Assembly (NCBI GenBank): GCA_964642175.1
Contig: CAZXOK010000002.1
Location: 372,001 to 436,000, forward strand
Direction of reading: 5' to 3'
Source: JANQGG01 sp964642175
Lineage (GTDB): Bacteria; Bacteroidota; Chlorobiia; Chlorobiales; Chloroherpetonaceae
DNA length: 64,000 nt
The notes below the pieces were generated by a model. The model searched no databases. It was not told the DNA's origin and saw only the letters and a list, made by a program, of their open reading frames with translations. Positions 28,419-37,251 of this stretch are shown one piece after another. A program made the position numbers and the translations under genes. The first letter of the stretch is position 1, and each line of letters begins with the position of its first letter.

Positions 28419-30674
28419 TTGAACAATTTACTTGAAAAATTAAACCCTGAACAAAAAAAAGCTGTATCAACCACTTCGGGGCCTGTAATGATCATAGCAG
28501 GCGCCGGTTCCGGGAAAACCCGTGTCATTACCTATAGAATAGCCTATTTAATCCACCAGAATTTATGCCGACCCGATCAGATTTTGGCTTTAACGTTTAC
28601 CAACAAGGCCGCACAGGAAATGCGGGTGCGTATTGAAGAACTTCTGGGTATGGGTGCAACCCGGGGCCTTTGGATCGGCACGTTTCATGCCAATTTTGCA
28701 CGCTTGCTGCGATCGCATGCCGAAAAAATAGGTTATGATACAAATTTCTCGATCTATGATGCCGAAGACAGTAAAAAGATCATCAAGGAAATTATGGCTG
28801 AACTTGGCATAGCTTCAGATCTTATTTCTCCGAATGCAGTTCAGTCTATGATCAGCAAGGCTAAAAACAAATTTGTGCTCCCGGCGCGTTATGCCGAAAC
28901 AGCGTCGGATTTTGTATCTGAAAAAGTCTCGGAAATCTACCTCAAATACGATGAGCGCCTCAAGAAAAACAATGCCATGGACTTCGACGATCTGCTCATC
29001 AACCCCATTCGGCTGTTTAACCATCGTCCCGATGTGCTTGCGTCTTTCCAGGAGCGATTTCAGCATATCATGATTGATGAGTACCAGGATACAAACCGTG
29101 CCCAGTACGTGGTCTCTAAACAAATGGCCTCTGAGCATCAGAATATTTGCGTGGTGGGGGATGATGCCCAGTCGATATACTCTTGGCGTGGAGCCGATAT
29201 ATCCAATATCCTTGGTTTTCAGAAAGATTATCCACAGGCCACGGTGTGCCGGCTTACCCAAAACTACCGAAGTACGCGTACCATACTCCAGGTGGCTAAT
29301 GCGGTGATCAAGAATAACAAGCACCAGCTCGAAAAAACCATTTTTACCGAAAATGAGCCGGGCGATCCCGTAACATTACTGGAATCAGCCGATGAGCGCC
29401 GCGAGGCCGAAAAAATTGCCCTCACGATCCGCGATATGAAACTCTCACGCGGGATGCGCAACCAGGATTTTGCGATCTTTTACCGCACCAATGCCCAGTC
29501 CCGGGCTCTGGAGGATGCCATGCGCTATCATGGTTTGGCTTACCAGGTATTTGGGAGTGTGTCGTTTTATAAACGAAAGGAAATCAAAGATATTGTGGCG
29601 TATCTGCGGTTTATTGTGAATGAGCAGGATGAAGAATCGCTGTTTCGAATTATAAATGTACCTGCTCGCAGTATTGGTGAGGTAAGCATCAAGAAATTTA
29701 AGCAAGCTGCAGAAGAAAAAGCCATACCGGCTTTTGAAGTGATCTCCCGGCCTCTGGAGCATGATATTTCGGCCCGTTTGATCGGTGCACTTAACGATTT
29801 CAGATTTTTGATCGAAGGCCTCCAGTCGCTTTCCGAAAACGACTCGGCCTATGAAGTAGTGGCAGAGCTTCTAAGAAAAACACGCATGTTGGAGCTGTTG
29901 AAAGAAGAAAATACCACCGAAGCAAACACCCGGTACGATAACCTGCAGGAGTTCTTGTCCCTGGCCCGCGATTTTTCGGATCATAATCCCGAAGACAACA
30001 GCCTGAGGGCATTTCTGCAAAATGTGTCCCTTTCTACTGACCAGGATAATGTGGATGACTCCGACAGTAAAGTAACGCTCATGACTATCCACTCGGCCAA
30101 AGGCCTGGAGTTTCCGGTGGTTTTTGTAACCGGCCTTGAAGAAAAACTCTTTCCGCTCAATCCCGACGACAGCCAGGAGCTTGAAGAGGAACGCCGCTTG
30201 TTTTATGTAGCGCTGACCCGCGCCGAGAAAAAACTTTATGTGAGTTATGCAAAAAACCGTTACCGGTTTGGCCAGCTAATGGTGGCTGTTCGCTCGCGTT
30301 TTCTTGATGAACTGGACGGGGATGTGGTGGTAACCGAAAGTGGTACCAAGCTTTATGAAAAACGTGAAAAAGAGGCTGAGCGCTCTCGCTACGATTACAG
30401 CTCATACCAGGATGAGCCCTATGGCAGCAGCTTTTCCGGCTCAAGGCCAAAAAAATCCAAGCCGGCCAAAACTTCCTTCAAATCTGCATCTCAACCTTCA
30501 GCCAGCACAAGCGATGGGTTGAAAATAGGCATGAAGGTTCAGCATAAGTTATTTGGATCCGGAAAAGTAATTGCCCTGCAGGGCTCAGGAGATGCTAAAA
30601 AAGCCAGGGTGTTTTTTGAAAGGGTTGGTGAAAAAACGCTTGTTCTGAAATTTGCCAATTTACTCCCTTTGTAA
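28419..30674 (+). CDS. pcrA: UvrD/PcrA-type DNA helicase
   Basis: 751 residues from a TTG start (MNNLLEKLNPEQKKAV matches the family N-terminus, and no upstream ATG fits). It is a superfamily 1A 3'-5' helicase of excision repair, replication and recombination control. Motifs are Q-motif LNPEQ, Walker A IAGAGSGKTRV (about residue 27), TFTNKAAQEM (Ia), IDEYQDTNRAQY (II), VGDDAQSIYSWRGAD (III), LTQNYRST (IV), TIHSAKGLEFPVVF (V) and YVALTRAEKKLY (VI). The C-terminal GMKVQHKLFGSGKV... is the PcrA/UvrD Tudor-like domain. PcrA and UvrD cannot be separated here by sequence alone. Confidence 0.95.
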   Translation: MNNLLEKLNPEQKKAVSTTSGPVMIIAGAGSGKTRVITYRIAYLIHQNLCRPDQILALTFTNKAAQEMRVRIEELLGMGATRGLWIGTFHANFARLLRSHAEKIGYDTNFSIYDAEDSKKIIKEIMAELGIASDLISPNAVQSMISKAKNKFVLPARYAETASDFVSEKVSEIYLKYDERLKKNNAMDFDDLLINPIRLFNHRPDVLASFQERFQHIMIDEYQDTNRAQYVVSKQMASEHQNICVVGDDAQSIYSWRGADISNILGFQKDYPQATVCRLTQNYRSTRTILQVANAVIKNNKHQLEKTIFTENEPGDPVTLLESADERREAEKIALTIRDMKLSRGMRNQDFAIFYRTNAQSRALEDAMRYHGLAYQVFGSVSFYKRKEIKDIVAYLRFIVNEQDEESLFRIINVPARSIGEVSIKKFKQAAEEKAIPAFEVISRPLEHDISARLIGALNDFRFLIEGLQSLSENDSAYEVVAELLRKTRMLELLKEENTTEANTRYDNLQEFLSLARDFSDHNPEDNSLRAFLQNVSLSTDQDNVDDSDSKVTLMTIHSAKGLEFPVVFVTGLEEKLFPLNPDDSQELEEERRLFYVALTRAEKKLYVSYAKNRYRFGQLMVAVRSRFLDELDGDVVVTESGTKLYEKREKEAERSRYDYSSYQDEPYGSSFSGSRPKKSKPAKTSFKSASQPSASTSDGLKIGMKVQHKLFGSGKVIALQGSGDAKKARVFFERVGEKTLVLKFANLLPL

Positions 30675-30687
30675 CGCGGCCAAAAGC

Positions 30688-30709
30688 ACTCAAAAATACT
30701 TTTTTGAGT
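30688..30709. terminator. AT-rich hairpin after the helicase gene
   Basis: The 9-bp stem ACTCAAAAA / TTTTTGAGT with the loop TACT lies 14 nt after the helicase stop. It lacks a clean T-run beyond the stem, so terminator function is only likely. Confidence 0.45.
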
Positions 30710-30793
30710 TAAGCAAAAACAAGCTTAATTTTTAAAACCAAGTTTTGGCTGAAAAAATGCCGTGTTTAACAACCAACATGTTCAGAGAACGGG

Positions 30794-30823
30794 GATGGTT
30801 GTTTAACTCAAAAAACAACCATC
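30794..30823 (+). promoter_or_regulatory. Leader hairpin ending at the cyclase start codon
   Basis: A perfect 11-bp inverted repeat (GATGGTTGTTT at 30794-30804, AAACAACCATC at 30813-30823, 8-nt loop). Its last base directly precedes the ATG at 30824. A second copy of the 3' arm, TTAACAACCAACATG, lies upstream at 30766-30780 and could pair with the same 5' arm. The two pairings are mutually exclusive, so a translational switch is possible. Confidence 0.5.
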
Positions 30824-33166
30824 ATGACAAAGTCCAAAAGTTTTCTAGCCTCTGTCCTGACGTTCATCAAAGAAAAAATCATCCACAAAATATGGTTCTC
30901 AGCTTTATTAGTGGCCCCGGCACTGGTGCTGTTGTCCTATGCTATTTCTGCCATTGGTGTGTTTTCTAACGTGGAGTTGAACCTTCTGGATAACAAGTTT
31001 AATCAACGGGGCGTTAGTGAATCTCTCCAGGAAGAATCTGAAGTGGTGATCATAGCCATTGACGACCAATCTCAAAATACAGTAGGCGAATACCCCTGGC
31101 CACGCTCTTATTATGCCCGCATGGTAAGGAATTTAATGCAAGCCGGGGCAAGCGTGGTGGCATTTGACTTGTTGTTCTCAGATTATTCCGATAATCCGGC
31201 CGAAGATCAAATGCTGGCCGATGCCATACAAACGTATAACCGGGTTGTTCTATCGGGTAGAACCGAAACCACACTCACCGATATAGATAACATAACTTAT
31301 AAATCCGTCGATAAGCTGGATTTGCAAAACATATTTGATGGCCTGCCGGGATCGCTTACCGGTATTGTCTATGTCCGTAACGATGCCGATGGTGTTTATC
31401 GCCGTTACCACCCCTTCAGTGTTGAAATGGACCGGCAGCTGCTTTCTTTTGGATATGCCACATTAAAAACGCATCTCTCCACACCCGATAGCATAAGCAT
31501 CACTGCCAATAAGTTTGAGTTTGCCGGTAAAACTTTTCCAAGTTACGACGGGCAATCGGTTTTGCTGAACTACTATGGCCCGAATAAAACTTTCCCCACC
31601 ATCTCAGCCAGCGAGGTCTTAGATACCCGCGATTTTATGACTCTTGACGAAAAAATGATATTTCGTGAACTCATGAACGACATGGAAATGGATTCCATGA
31701 GCCTGGCCAATGATGAAGAAATGCGATCAGCCTGGTCGTTGGATGTTTTTGACGATCCGCTCTCGGGCCTCAAAGAAAAAGTTAAAGGGAAAATATGTAT
31801 CATCGGACCCATGTTCCCGGAGTCAAAGGATTTGTTCCCGGTTCCCATGTATCCGGGTAATCGGGAAGACGAAAATCAAATGTATGGTGTTGAGATTCAC
31901 GCCACAGCCATACAAAACTTCCTGGACGAAAACTTTATTACCAAAGTCGATCCTACATTTCGTCTCATCACCCTCTTTTTTTTAAGCTACCTGATATTTG
32001 GTTCGGCTGTATCGTTAAAGCGGGTGCGTTTGAAAAACCAAAAAGTTCTGATCGGGCTTACGTTTATTGCCGCGTTTGCCGTTTTTGGCCTGGTGTTCTG
32101 GCTGCTGTTTTATATCGCCGGACTTACCGATTCGGGACCGTTTACGTTCTTTTTGGTTCAGAATCTCAGGATTCAACTCACCCTGGGTCTTACATTGATA
32201 GTGCTTGGTGCCGGTTTAACCTATTACCTGAAACGGTCTGGTTCAATGTCGGAGTTTGCTACCGAGATTGCGGCCATTTTAATAACCGGCATTACATTTT
32301 TTGCCGTATTTGAATACACAAATTCGCTGTTTGTAAATGAATTGATCCTGGCTCCGTTGATGCCTTTTGCTACAACCATTATTATGTCTTATGCAGCCAG
32401 TATAGTGTATCAATATTTTACAGAATCAAGGCAGAAAAAATTGATTCGAGGTTTCTTTAATGTTTATGTCAACAGCCAGCTTGTTGATCGGCTGATTGAT
32501 AATCCTGAGCAGTTTAGGCTTGGTGGAGAAAAAAGAGAGCTTTCCATCCTGTTCAGCGATGTGAAAGGATTTACCAACATTTCTGAAGAGCTGGAACCGG
32601 AAGAGCTTGTTGTACTCCTGAATGAATACCTTGGCGCCATGACAGAGATCGTCTTTAAATATGGCGGCACTTTGGATAAATATATCGGTGATGCCGTGAT
32701 GGCCTTCTGGGGCGCACCCGTGCCACAGGAAGATCACGCTAAACGAGCCTGCTGGGCAGCGCTCGAAATGCAGGAAAAACTTGCTGAAATGCGTCAAACA
32801 TGGAAAAGTAAGGGTAAGCCTGAATTATTCATTCGAATTGGAATTAATTCTGGAGAGGTGATTGTTGGAAACATGGGATCTGAATCCCGTTTCAACTACA
32901 CTGTAATGGGTGACTCGGTAAACCTTGCAGCAAGGCTTGAACCTGCAAACAAAGCTTTTGACACATCCATTATTATATCCGAATTCACAAATAACCAAAT
33001 TCAAGAATTTTGCCGTACACGTGAATTAGCAACCATTACCGTACAGGGTAAAGCTAAGCCGGTCAAGATTTTTGAGCTTGTTGAAAAGAAAATGCCGGGT
33101 GTCTATTACGAACCACTGCCACCGGCTCCAACTGCAGGAGAAGATATCAAGGCTATCAAGAAATAG
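30824..33166 (+). CDS. CHASE2-domain adenylate cyclase
   Basis: 780 residues. One N-terminal membrane span (about 24-45) is followed by an extracytoplasmic CHASE2 sensor (about 50-370, with VVIIAIDDQSQNTVGEYPWPRSYYARMV near its start). Three more spans lie between about 385 and 540, and a class III nucleotide cyclase fills about 565-745. The metal-binding Asp residues are in ILFSDVKGFTN (about 579) and GDAVMAFWG (about 623). A Lys in GTLDKYIGD and Asp in TVMGDSVNLAARLE favour ATP over GTP. It should make cAMP in response to an external signal. No cAMP-binding regulator is adjacent. The start codon lies directly against a leader hairpin. Confidence 0.92.
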   Translation: MTKSKSFLASVLTFIKEKIIHKIWFSALLVAPALVLLSYAISAIGVFSNVELNLLDNKFNQRGVSESLQEESEVVIIAIDDQSQNTVGEYPWPRSYYARMVRNLMQAGASVVAFDLLFSDYSDNPAEDQMLADAIQTYNRVVLSGRTETTLTDIDNITYKSVDKLDLQNIFDGLPGSLTGIVYVRNDADGVYRRYHPFSVEMDRQLLSFGYATLKTHLSTPDSISITANKFEFAGKTFPSYDGQSVLLNYYGPNKTFPTISASEVLDTRDFMTLDEKMIFRELMNDMEMDSMSLANDEEMRSAWSLDVFDDPLSGLKEKVKGKICIIGPMFPESKDLFPVPMYPGNREDENQMYGVEIHATAIQNFLDENFITKVDPTFRLITLFFLSYLIFGSAVSLKRVRLKNQKVLIGLTFIAAFAVFGLVFWLLFYIAGLTDSGPFTFFLVQNLRIQLTLGLTLIVLGAGLTYYLKRSGSMSEFATEIAAILITGITFFAVFEYTNSLFVNELILAPLMPFATTIIMSYAASIVYQYFTESRQKKLIRGFFNVYVNSQLVDRLIDNPEQFRLGGEKRELSILFSDVKGFTNISEELEPEELVVLLNEYLGAMTEIVFKYGGTLDKYIGDAVMAFWGAPVPQEDHAKRACWAALEMQEKLAEMRQTWKSKGKPELFIRIGINSGEVIVGNMGSESRFNYTVMGDSVNLAARLEPANKAFDTSIIISEFTNNQIQEFCRTRELATITVQGKAKPVKIFELVEKKMPGVYYEPLPPAPTAGEDIKAIKK

Positions 33167-33246
33167 AATTTATTTTGCTTTACATTAACGGTTGTTGATT
33201 GAAGATTTAAGGTTTTGCTAAAGTTTGCGCTAATTATCTGAGCTTG

Positions 33247-33855
33247 ATGTTCCATAGAAATTATGAAAATGTATTGTCACCTGAATTGATCATTCATGGT
33301 TATCACATTGGGATTTTCCCGATGGCTGATTCGGCCCATGGAAAGGTTCGATGGTATCTGCCCAAGATGCGGGCAATAATCCCCCTGGAGAATTTCAGGG
33401 TTTCGCGCTCGCTGCGACAAGTCATCAATAAAAACTTATTTGAGATCAGGTTTAACACCGATTTCAGAACGGTGATCATGAACTGTGCCGCCCCACGCAA
33501 GGACAGTACAGAAACCTGGATATCGAAGGATATTATTTTTGCTTATTACAAACTTCATGAACTCGGCTATGCTCATAGTGTGGAAGCTTACCAAAACGAT
33601 GAACTCGTTGGCGGGCTGTATGGTGTGTCTATAGGCGGTGCGTTTTTTGGTGAATCGATGTTCTATAAAGTCAGTAATGCCTCTAAAGTAGCCTTGTTTG
33701 CACTGGTAAGCCGGTTGCGCGAGCGAGAGTTTAAATTACTGGACTCGCAGTTCATGAACGAAAATGTTCAGCGCTTTGGTGCCATTGAAGTGCCGCATAC
33801 CGACTACATGTCCCGCCTGAACCATGCCATTGATGCCCCAACCAGTTTTTTTTAA
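33247..33855 (+). CDS. aat: Leucyl/phenylalanyl-tRNA-protein transferase
   Basis: About 202 residues starting at the ATG at 33247; an in-frame TTG one codon earlier is less likely. Aat attaches Leu or Phe from tRNA to proteins with N-terminal Lys or Arg, marking them for ClpAP through the N-end rule. Visible family features are FPMADSAHGKVRWYLPKMRAIIPL, the catalytic-region SVEAYQNDELVGGLYGVSIGGAFFGESMFY, and LLDSQFMNENVQRFGAIEV near the C-terminus. It is shorter than the E. coli enzyme (234) at the N-terminus, which is usual outside Proteobacteria. It stands alone between the cyclase and the ArsA-like gene. Confidence 0.95.
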   Translation: MFHRNYENVLSPELIIHGYHIGIFPMADSAHGKVRWYLPKMRAIIPLENFRVSRSLRQVINKNLFEIRFNTDFRTVIMNCAAPRKDSTETWISKDIIFAYYKLHELGYAHSVEAYQNDELVGGLYGVSIGGAFFGESMFYKVSNASKVALFALVSRLREREFKLLDSQFMNENVQRFGAIEVPHTDYMSRLNHAIDAPTSFF

Positions 33856-34081
33856 TTCATACCTTACTCACCTATAAATATCCCTCTTACCAGATGTGTT
33901 TTACGCTTCACAGAATCTAATGAGGCGATTTGGTGTTTATTTTTGTATTTCCGATCGTTTAGCTCTAAAAAAGTATTTGAAGTCTAAAACATAGGTTGTA
34001 TTATATCAAATCTACGGGCTAGAATCAGGAGTGATAACTATTTAATATTTATTCTAAACTATATAGGTTTATTTTTGAATT

Positions 34082-35395
34082 ATGAAATCAGCACCACTTA
34101 GCAGAAATTTAGACGACACCCATGAAATCCCAAGAGTACTGATCTACTCCGGTAAAGGTGGTACAGGGAAAACCACCGTTTCCTCATCAACAGCTGTTTC
34201 ACTAGCTCGGCAGGGAAAAAGGGTTCTGATCATGTCTTCCGATCCGGCTCACTCGCTCACTGATGTTTTCTCAAAATCACTCAGCAGAACCGATCCGGTT
34301 AAAATTGAAGAAAATTTATACGGGTTGGAAGTAGATACTATTTATGAGTTGAAAAAGAATATGTCGGGTTTTCAGAAGTTTGTTGCCGACTCCTATAAAA
34401 ATCAGGGTGTTGACTCGGGTATGGCCTCCGAGCTCACTACACAGCCGGGCCTTGATGAAATTTTTGCGCTCAACCGGTTGCTTGATGAAGCATACTCCGG
34501 CAACTGGGATGCCCTGGTACTTGATACCTCTCCAACCGGTAATACGCTCAGGTTACTGGCATACCCCGAAATTATTATCGGTGGTAACATGGGTAAGCAG
34601 TTTTTTAAGTTGTATAAAAACATGTCGGCCATTGCAAAGCCTTTTAATAACAACAGCATACCCGATCAGGATTTCTTTAACGAGATCAATATGCTCTTAA
34701 AGCAGATGGAGGATATCAATAAATTTATCCTTCGTCCCGAAATCAGCTTCCGGTTGGTGCTTAATCCCGAAAAGCTCTCCATCCTGGAAACCAAGCGTGC
34801 TTTCACGTTTATTCACTTGTATGGGTTGAACATAGACAGCATTGTGATTAACAAGATTTTGCCAACAAGCAATACAGTTGGCGATTATTTCGAGTTCTGG
34901 TCTGATCTTCACAGAAAATACCTGATGGAAATCGACAATTCATTTTATCCAACCCCGATATTTCGTTGCGAGCTTCAACGCTCAGAACCAATTGGAACAG
35001 ACGAGCTTCATAATATCAGTAAGCTGATCTTTAAGGAAGATAGTCCCGATAAACTCTTCTATGCAGGCAAAAACTTCTGGATTGAATCAGACAAAAAAGA
35101 TGCCAAGCAACAAAAAGAAGAAACCTTGTGCATTCACATACCATTTTTGAAAGATACCGAAGAGGTTAAGGTGGTCAGGCTTGGAACAGATATTGTGGTT
35201 ACCATAGATCGAATTCAGAGGATCATAACCCTGCCAAGGGCATTATACAACCTGGATATGGACAGGTTCGAATGCGACGAAGATACGTTAAGGGTTAAGT
35301 TTGTTGAGTCCAATGCCGATGCTCTGGATCTGGAGCTTAAGGTAGATAAAGGGATTTTGAATAAACTACGTGAATCAAGGAAACAAAAAGCTTAG
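34082..35395 (+). CDS. ArsA/Get3-like P-loop ATPase with C-terminal HSP20-like domain
   Basis: 437 residues. The deviant Walker A SGKGGTGKTT lies at 23-32, switch I near SSDPAHSLTDVF, and switch II VLDTSPTGNTLRLL near 145. The ATPase ends near residue 330; residues about 345-430 form a beta-sandwich resembling the ArsA_HSP20 domain (IHIPFLKDTEEVKVVRLGTDIVVTI). The cysteines that bind arsenite in ArsA and the CxxC of Get3 are absent, so arsenic export is doubtful. Similar single-domain ArsA proteins are known in Chlorobi and relatives. The next gene begins 12 bp after its stop, so the partner is probably the small membrane protein encoded there. Function unknown. Confidence 0.85.
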   Translation: MKSAPLSRNLDDTHEIPRVLIYSGKGGTGKTTVSSSTAVSLARQGKRVLIMSSDPAHSLTDVFSKSLSRTDPVKIEENLYGLEVDTIYELKKNMSGFQKFVADSYKNQGVDSGMASELTTQPGLDEIFALNRLLDEAYSGNWDALVLDTSPTGNTLRLLAYPEIIIGGNMGKQFFKLYKNMSAIAKPFNNNSIPDQDFFNEINMLLKQMEDINKFILRPEISFRLVLNPEKLSILETKRAFTFIHLYGLNIDSIVINKILPTSNTVGDYFEFWSDLHRKYLMEIDNSFYPTPIFRCELQRSEPIGTDELHNISKLIFKEDSPDKLFYAGKNFWIESDKKDAKQQKEETLCIHIPFLKDTEEVKVVRLGTDIVVTIDRIQRIITLPRALYNLDMDRFECDEDTLRVKFVESNADALDLELKVDKGILNKLRESRKQKA

Positions 35396-35407
35396 TTTGG
35401 GGGCTGA

Positions 35408-36019
35408 ATGAGTGAGTCAGGTGTAAGTGACCCGCAGATAAGAACACATAAATCCAAACGCAATAAAATTGTAACCAGGCGTTTAATGCTTCAAACACTG
35501 GTGATTCTTGTTCATGTATTGCTGATAAAGATTACCATACCAAACATTTGGTGGGCGGTTTTTGGGTTGCTTTTCTGGGGTGGTCTGGTGTTTGCAGCCG
35601 TTAAAGGCGGCCGTTGGGTTTGTGCCTCCTTTTGCTGGCTGGGCGGGATACAGGATATTATGTACCACTGGGCAAAAAAACGCGTTAATTTTTCACCGAT
35701 TATAACGCAATCCATTGTCCTTGCCATTGCTGTCTTATGGGTGCCGCTGGCCTGGCTCTTAGTGGATAATGCTATGCTTTCGGATAAAGGCAACCTGCTT
35801 AACAATCCCCTGCAAGCGCAATCAAATCCATGGGCCGATGCCGGCCATTTTTTGATCTTAATGGGAGTTGGGCTCACCGTCACGATCTTTGGCCCAAGAG
35901 GGGGCTGCCATTATTTATGCCCGTTTGGGTTGGTGGTAACTTCAGCAAGGCGTCATAAACTGAAAGCCCGCAATAAAAATAATCCGGTTGCGGCCTCAAA
36001 TCCAGACTTTGAAAGCTAA
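35408..36019 (+). CDS. NapH-like membrane protein with two Cx3C pairs
   Basis: 203 residues with four hydrophobic segments at about 26-45, 47-65, 98-120 and 145-162. Two cysteine pairs, C72-x3-C76 (VCASFCW) and C167-x3-C171 (CHYLCPFG), sit at membrane boundaries. The Cx3CP arrangement is that of the membrane part of NapH/NosR/CcoG, where it helps pass electrons, but the soluble 4Fe-4S ferredoxin cysteines of those proteins are missing. It begins 12 bp after the ArsA-like gene and is surely cotranscribed with it. It could be a redox membrane anchor or an insertion substrate of the ATPase; the function is unknown. Confidence 0.75.
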   Translation: MSESGVSDPQIRTHKSKRNKIVTRRLMLQTLVILVHVLLIKITIPNIWWAVFGLLFWGGLVFAAVKGGRWVCASFCWLGGIQDIMYHWAKKRVNFSPIITQSIVLAIAVLWVPLAWLLVDNAMLSDKGNLLNNPLQAQSNPWADAGHFLILMGVGLTVTIFGPRGGCHYLCPFGLVVTSARRHKLKARNKNNPVAASNPDFES

Positions 36020-36043
36020 TTTTTAAAGTTTTTTTTAAAAAGG

Positions 36044-36074
36044 TTTCTTTTCAATAGTTCATCTATTATCTTTA
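36044..36074 (+). promoter_or_regulatory. Possible Bacteroidota-type promoter for the FabI-like gene
   Basis: TTTC at 36044-36047 and TATCTTTA at 36067-36074, separated by 19 nt, each one base off the -33 TTTG and -7 TAnnTTTG consensus. Transcription would begin about 40 nt before the ATG at 36124. Weak evidence. Confidence 0.35.
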
Positions 36075-36123
36075 GCGCTTAAAGTTCAAAAACCATTGTT
36101 AAGAAAAAGACGAAAATCCAGAT

Positions 36124-37035
36124 ATGTTTGAAAGAGAAAGTTATGGGCTTCTGAAGGGAAAAAAGGGGATTATATTTGGCCCGTTTGATGAAAGTAGTAT
36201 AGGATGGCAAATTGCTGAAGCTGCACACAGTGAAGGAGCCGAGTTTGCGATCTCAAATATATCTGCAGCGATGCGTTTTGGTAAACCGGCAGAGTTGTGC
36301 AAAATATGTGGTGATGCACCCTTTATTGCATGCGATGCCAGTATAAGCGATGATGTTGATAAGTGCCTGGAACAGGTTAAAGAGCTTTATGGCTCGATAG
36401 ATTTTATCGTCCATTCCATTGGGATGTCGCCAAATATTCGTAAAAACAAGCCTTATGAGGATATCAATTACGATTGGTACATGAAAACCATGGATGTTTC
36501 GGCTGTTTCATTACACCGGATCATAAGCGCGGCTTGGAAAAAAGACATGCTTAACGATGGGGGTAGTATTGTGGCGCTGTCTTATATTGCCGCCCAGAGA
36601 AATTACTGGACATACTCCGATATGGGAGATGCCAAAGCATTACTGGAATCTATTGTCAGAAGTTACGGTCCGAGGTTAGCCAAAAAAGGGATCCGAATTA
36701 ATACTGTTTCTCAGAGTCCAACCCATACCAAAGCCGGTAGCGGGATCACAGATTTTGACAAAATGTATGAGTTCAGCAATTTAACCGCGCCATTAGGTAA
36801 CGCAACTGCCGAAGAATGTGCGGAATTTGTTCTTACCCTTCTTAGTGATCTAACCCGAAAACTGACCATGCAGAACCTCTTTCACGATGGTGGGTACAGC
36901 TCTATGGGCACAACCCTGCCAATGATACGCCTGGTCCATGATGCTCTTCAGGATGAGAAATTGGTCAAGAATGCGGGATTTGATGAATTTGCACCACCGG
37001 ATTTAAGCCCCAAATCCAGTACAAATTCGCAGTAG
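36124..37035 (+). CDS. Divergent FabI-like enoyl-ACP reductase (SDR family)
   Basis: 303 residues, about 40 longer than E. coli FabI. It should reduce trans-2-enoyl-ACP with NADH or NADPH in the last step of fatty acid elongation. The nucleotide site reads GKKGIIFGPFDESSIGWQIAEA in place of the usual GVASKLSIAYGIA pattern. The catalytic set is retained: first Tyr in ALSYIAAQRN, then Y-x6-K in YSDMGDAKALLE. VHSIGMSP and GIRINTVSQSPTHTKAG match the substrate-binding loop of the family. The C-terminal 25 residues (DLSPKSSTNSQ) are extra and polar. Fatty acid role is probable but the divergence leaves room for another SDR substrate. Confidence 0.8.
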   Translation: MFERESYGLLKGKKGIIFGPFDESSIGWQIAEAAHSEGAEFAISNISAAMRFGKPAELCKICGDAPFIACDASISDDVDKCLEQVKELYGSIDFIVHSIGMSPNIRKNKPYEDINYDWYMKTMDVSAVSLHRIISAAWKKDMLNDGGSIVALSYIAAQRNYWTYSDMGDAKALLESIVRSYGPRLAKKGIRINTVSQSPTHTKAGSGITDFDKMYEFSNLTAPLGNATAEECAEFVLTLLSDLTRKLTMQNLFHDGGYSSMGTTLPMIRLVHDALQDEKLVKNAGFDEFAPPDLSPKSSTNSQ

Positions 37036-37251
37036 ATCGCCGTTGTTCTTTGTTCTGCCTTCTTAAGCAAAGATAAATAACAAAAATTATAGCTGCCTTT
37101 AAGGATTCTTACCTGAAAGAAAGGGTGCCGTGCCTGGCGTTTGGTCAGGCTGCCAAAAAGGAACTTCGTACATTAAGCACATTTGATGCGGATGTGTGAT
37201 TTAACATAACATATAGTCGTATCTTCATTAACCAAAAAACAAACTTTAACT

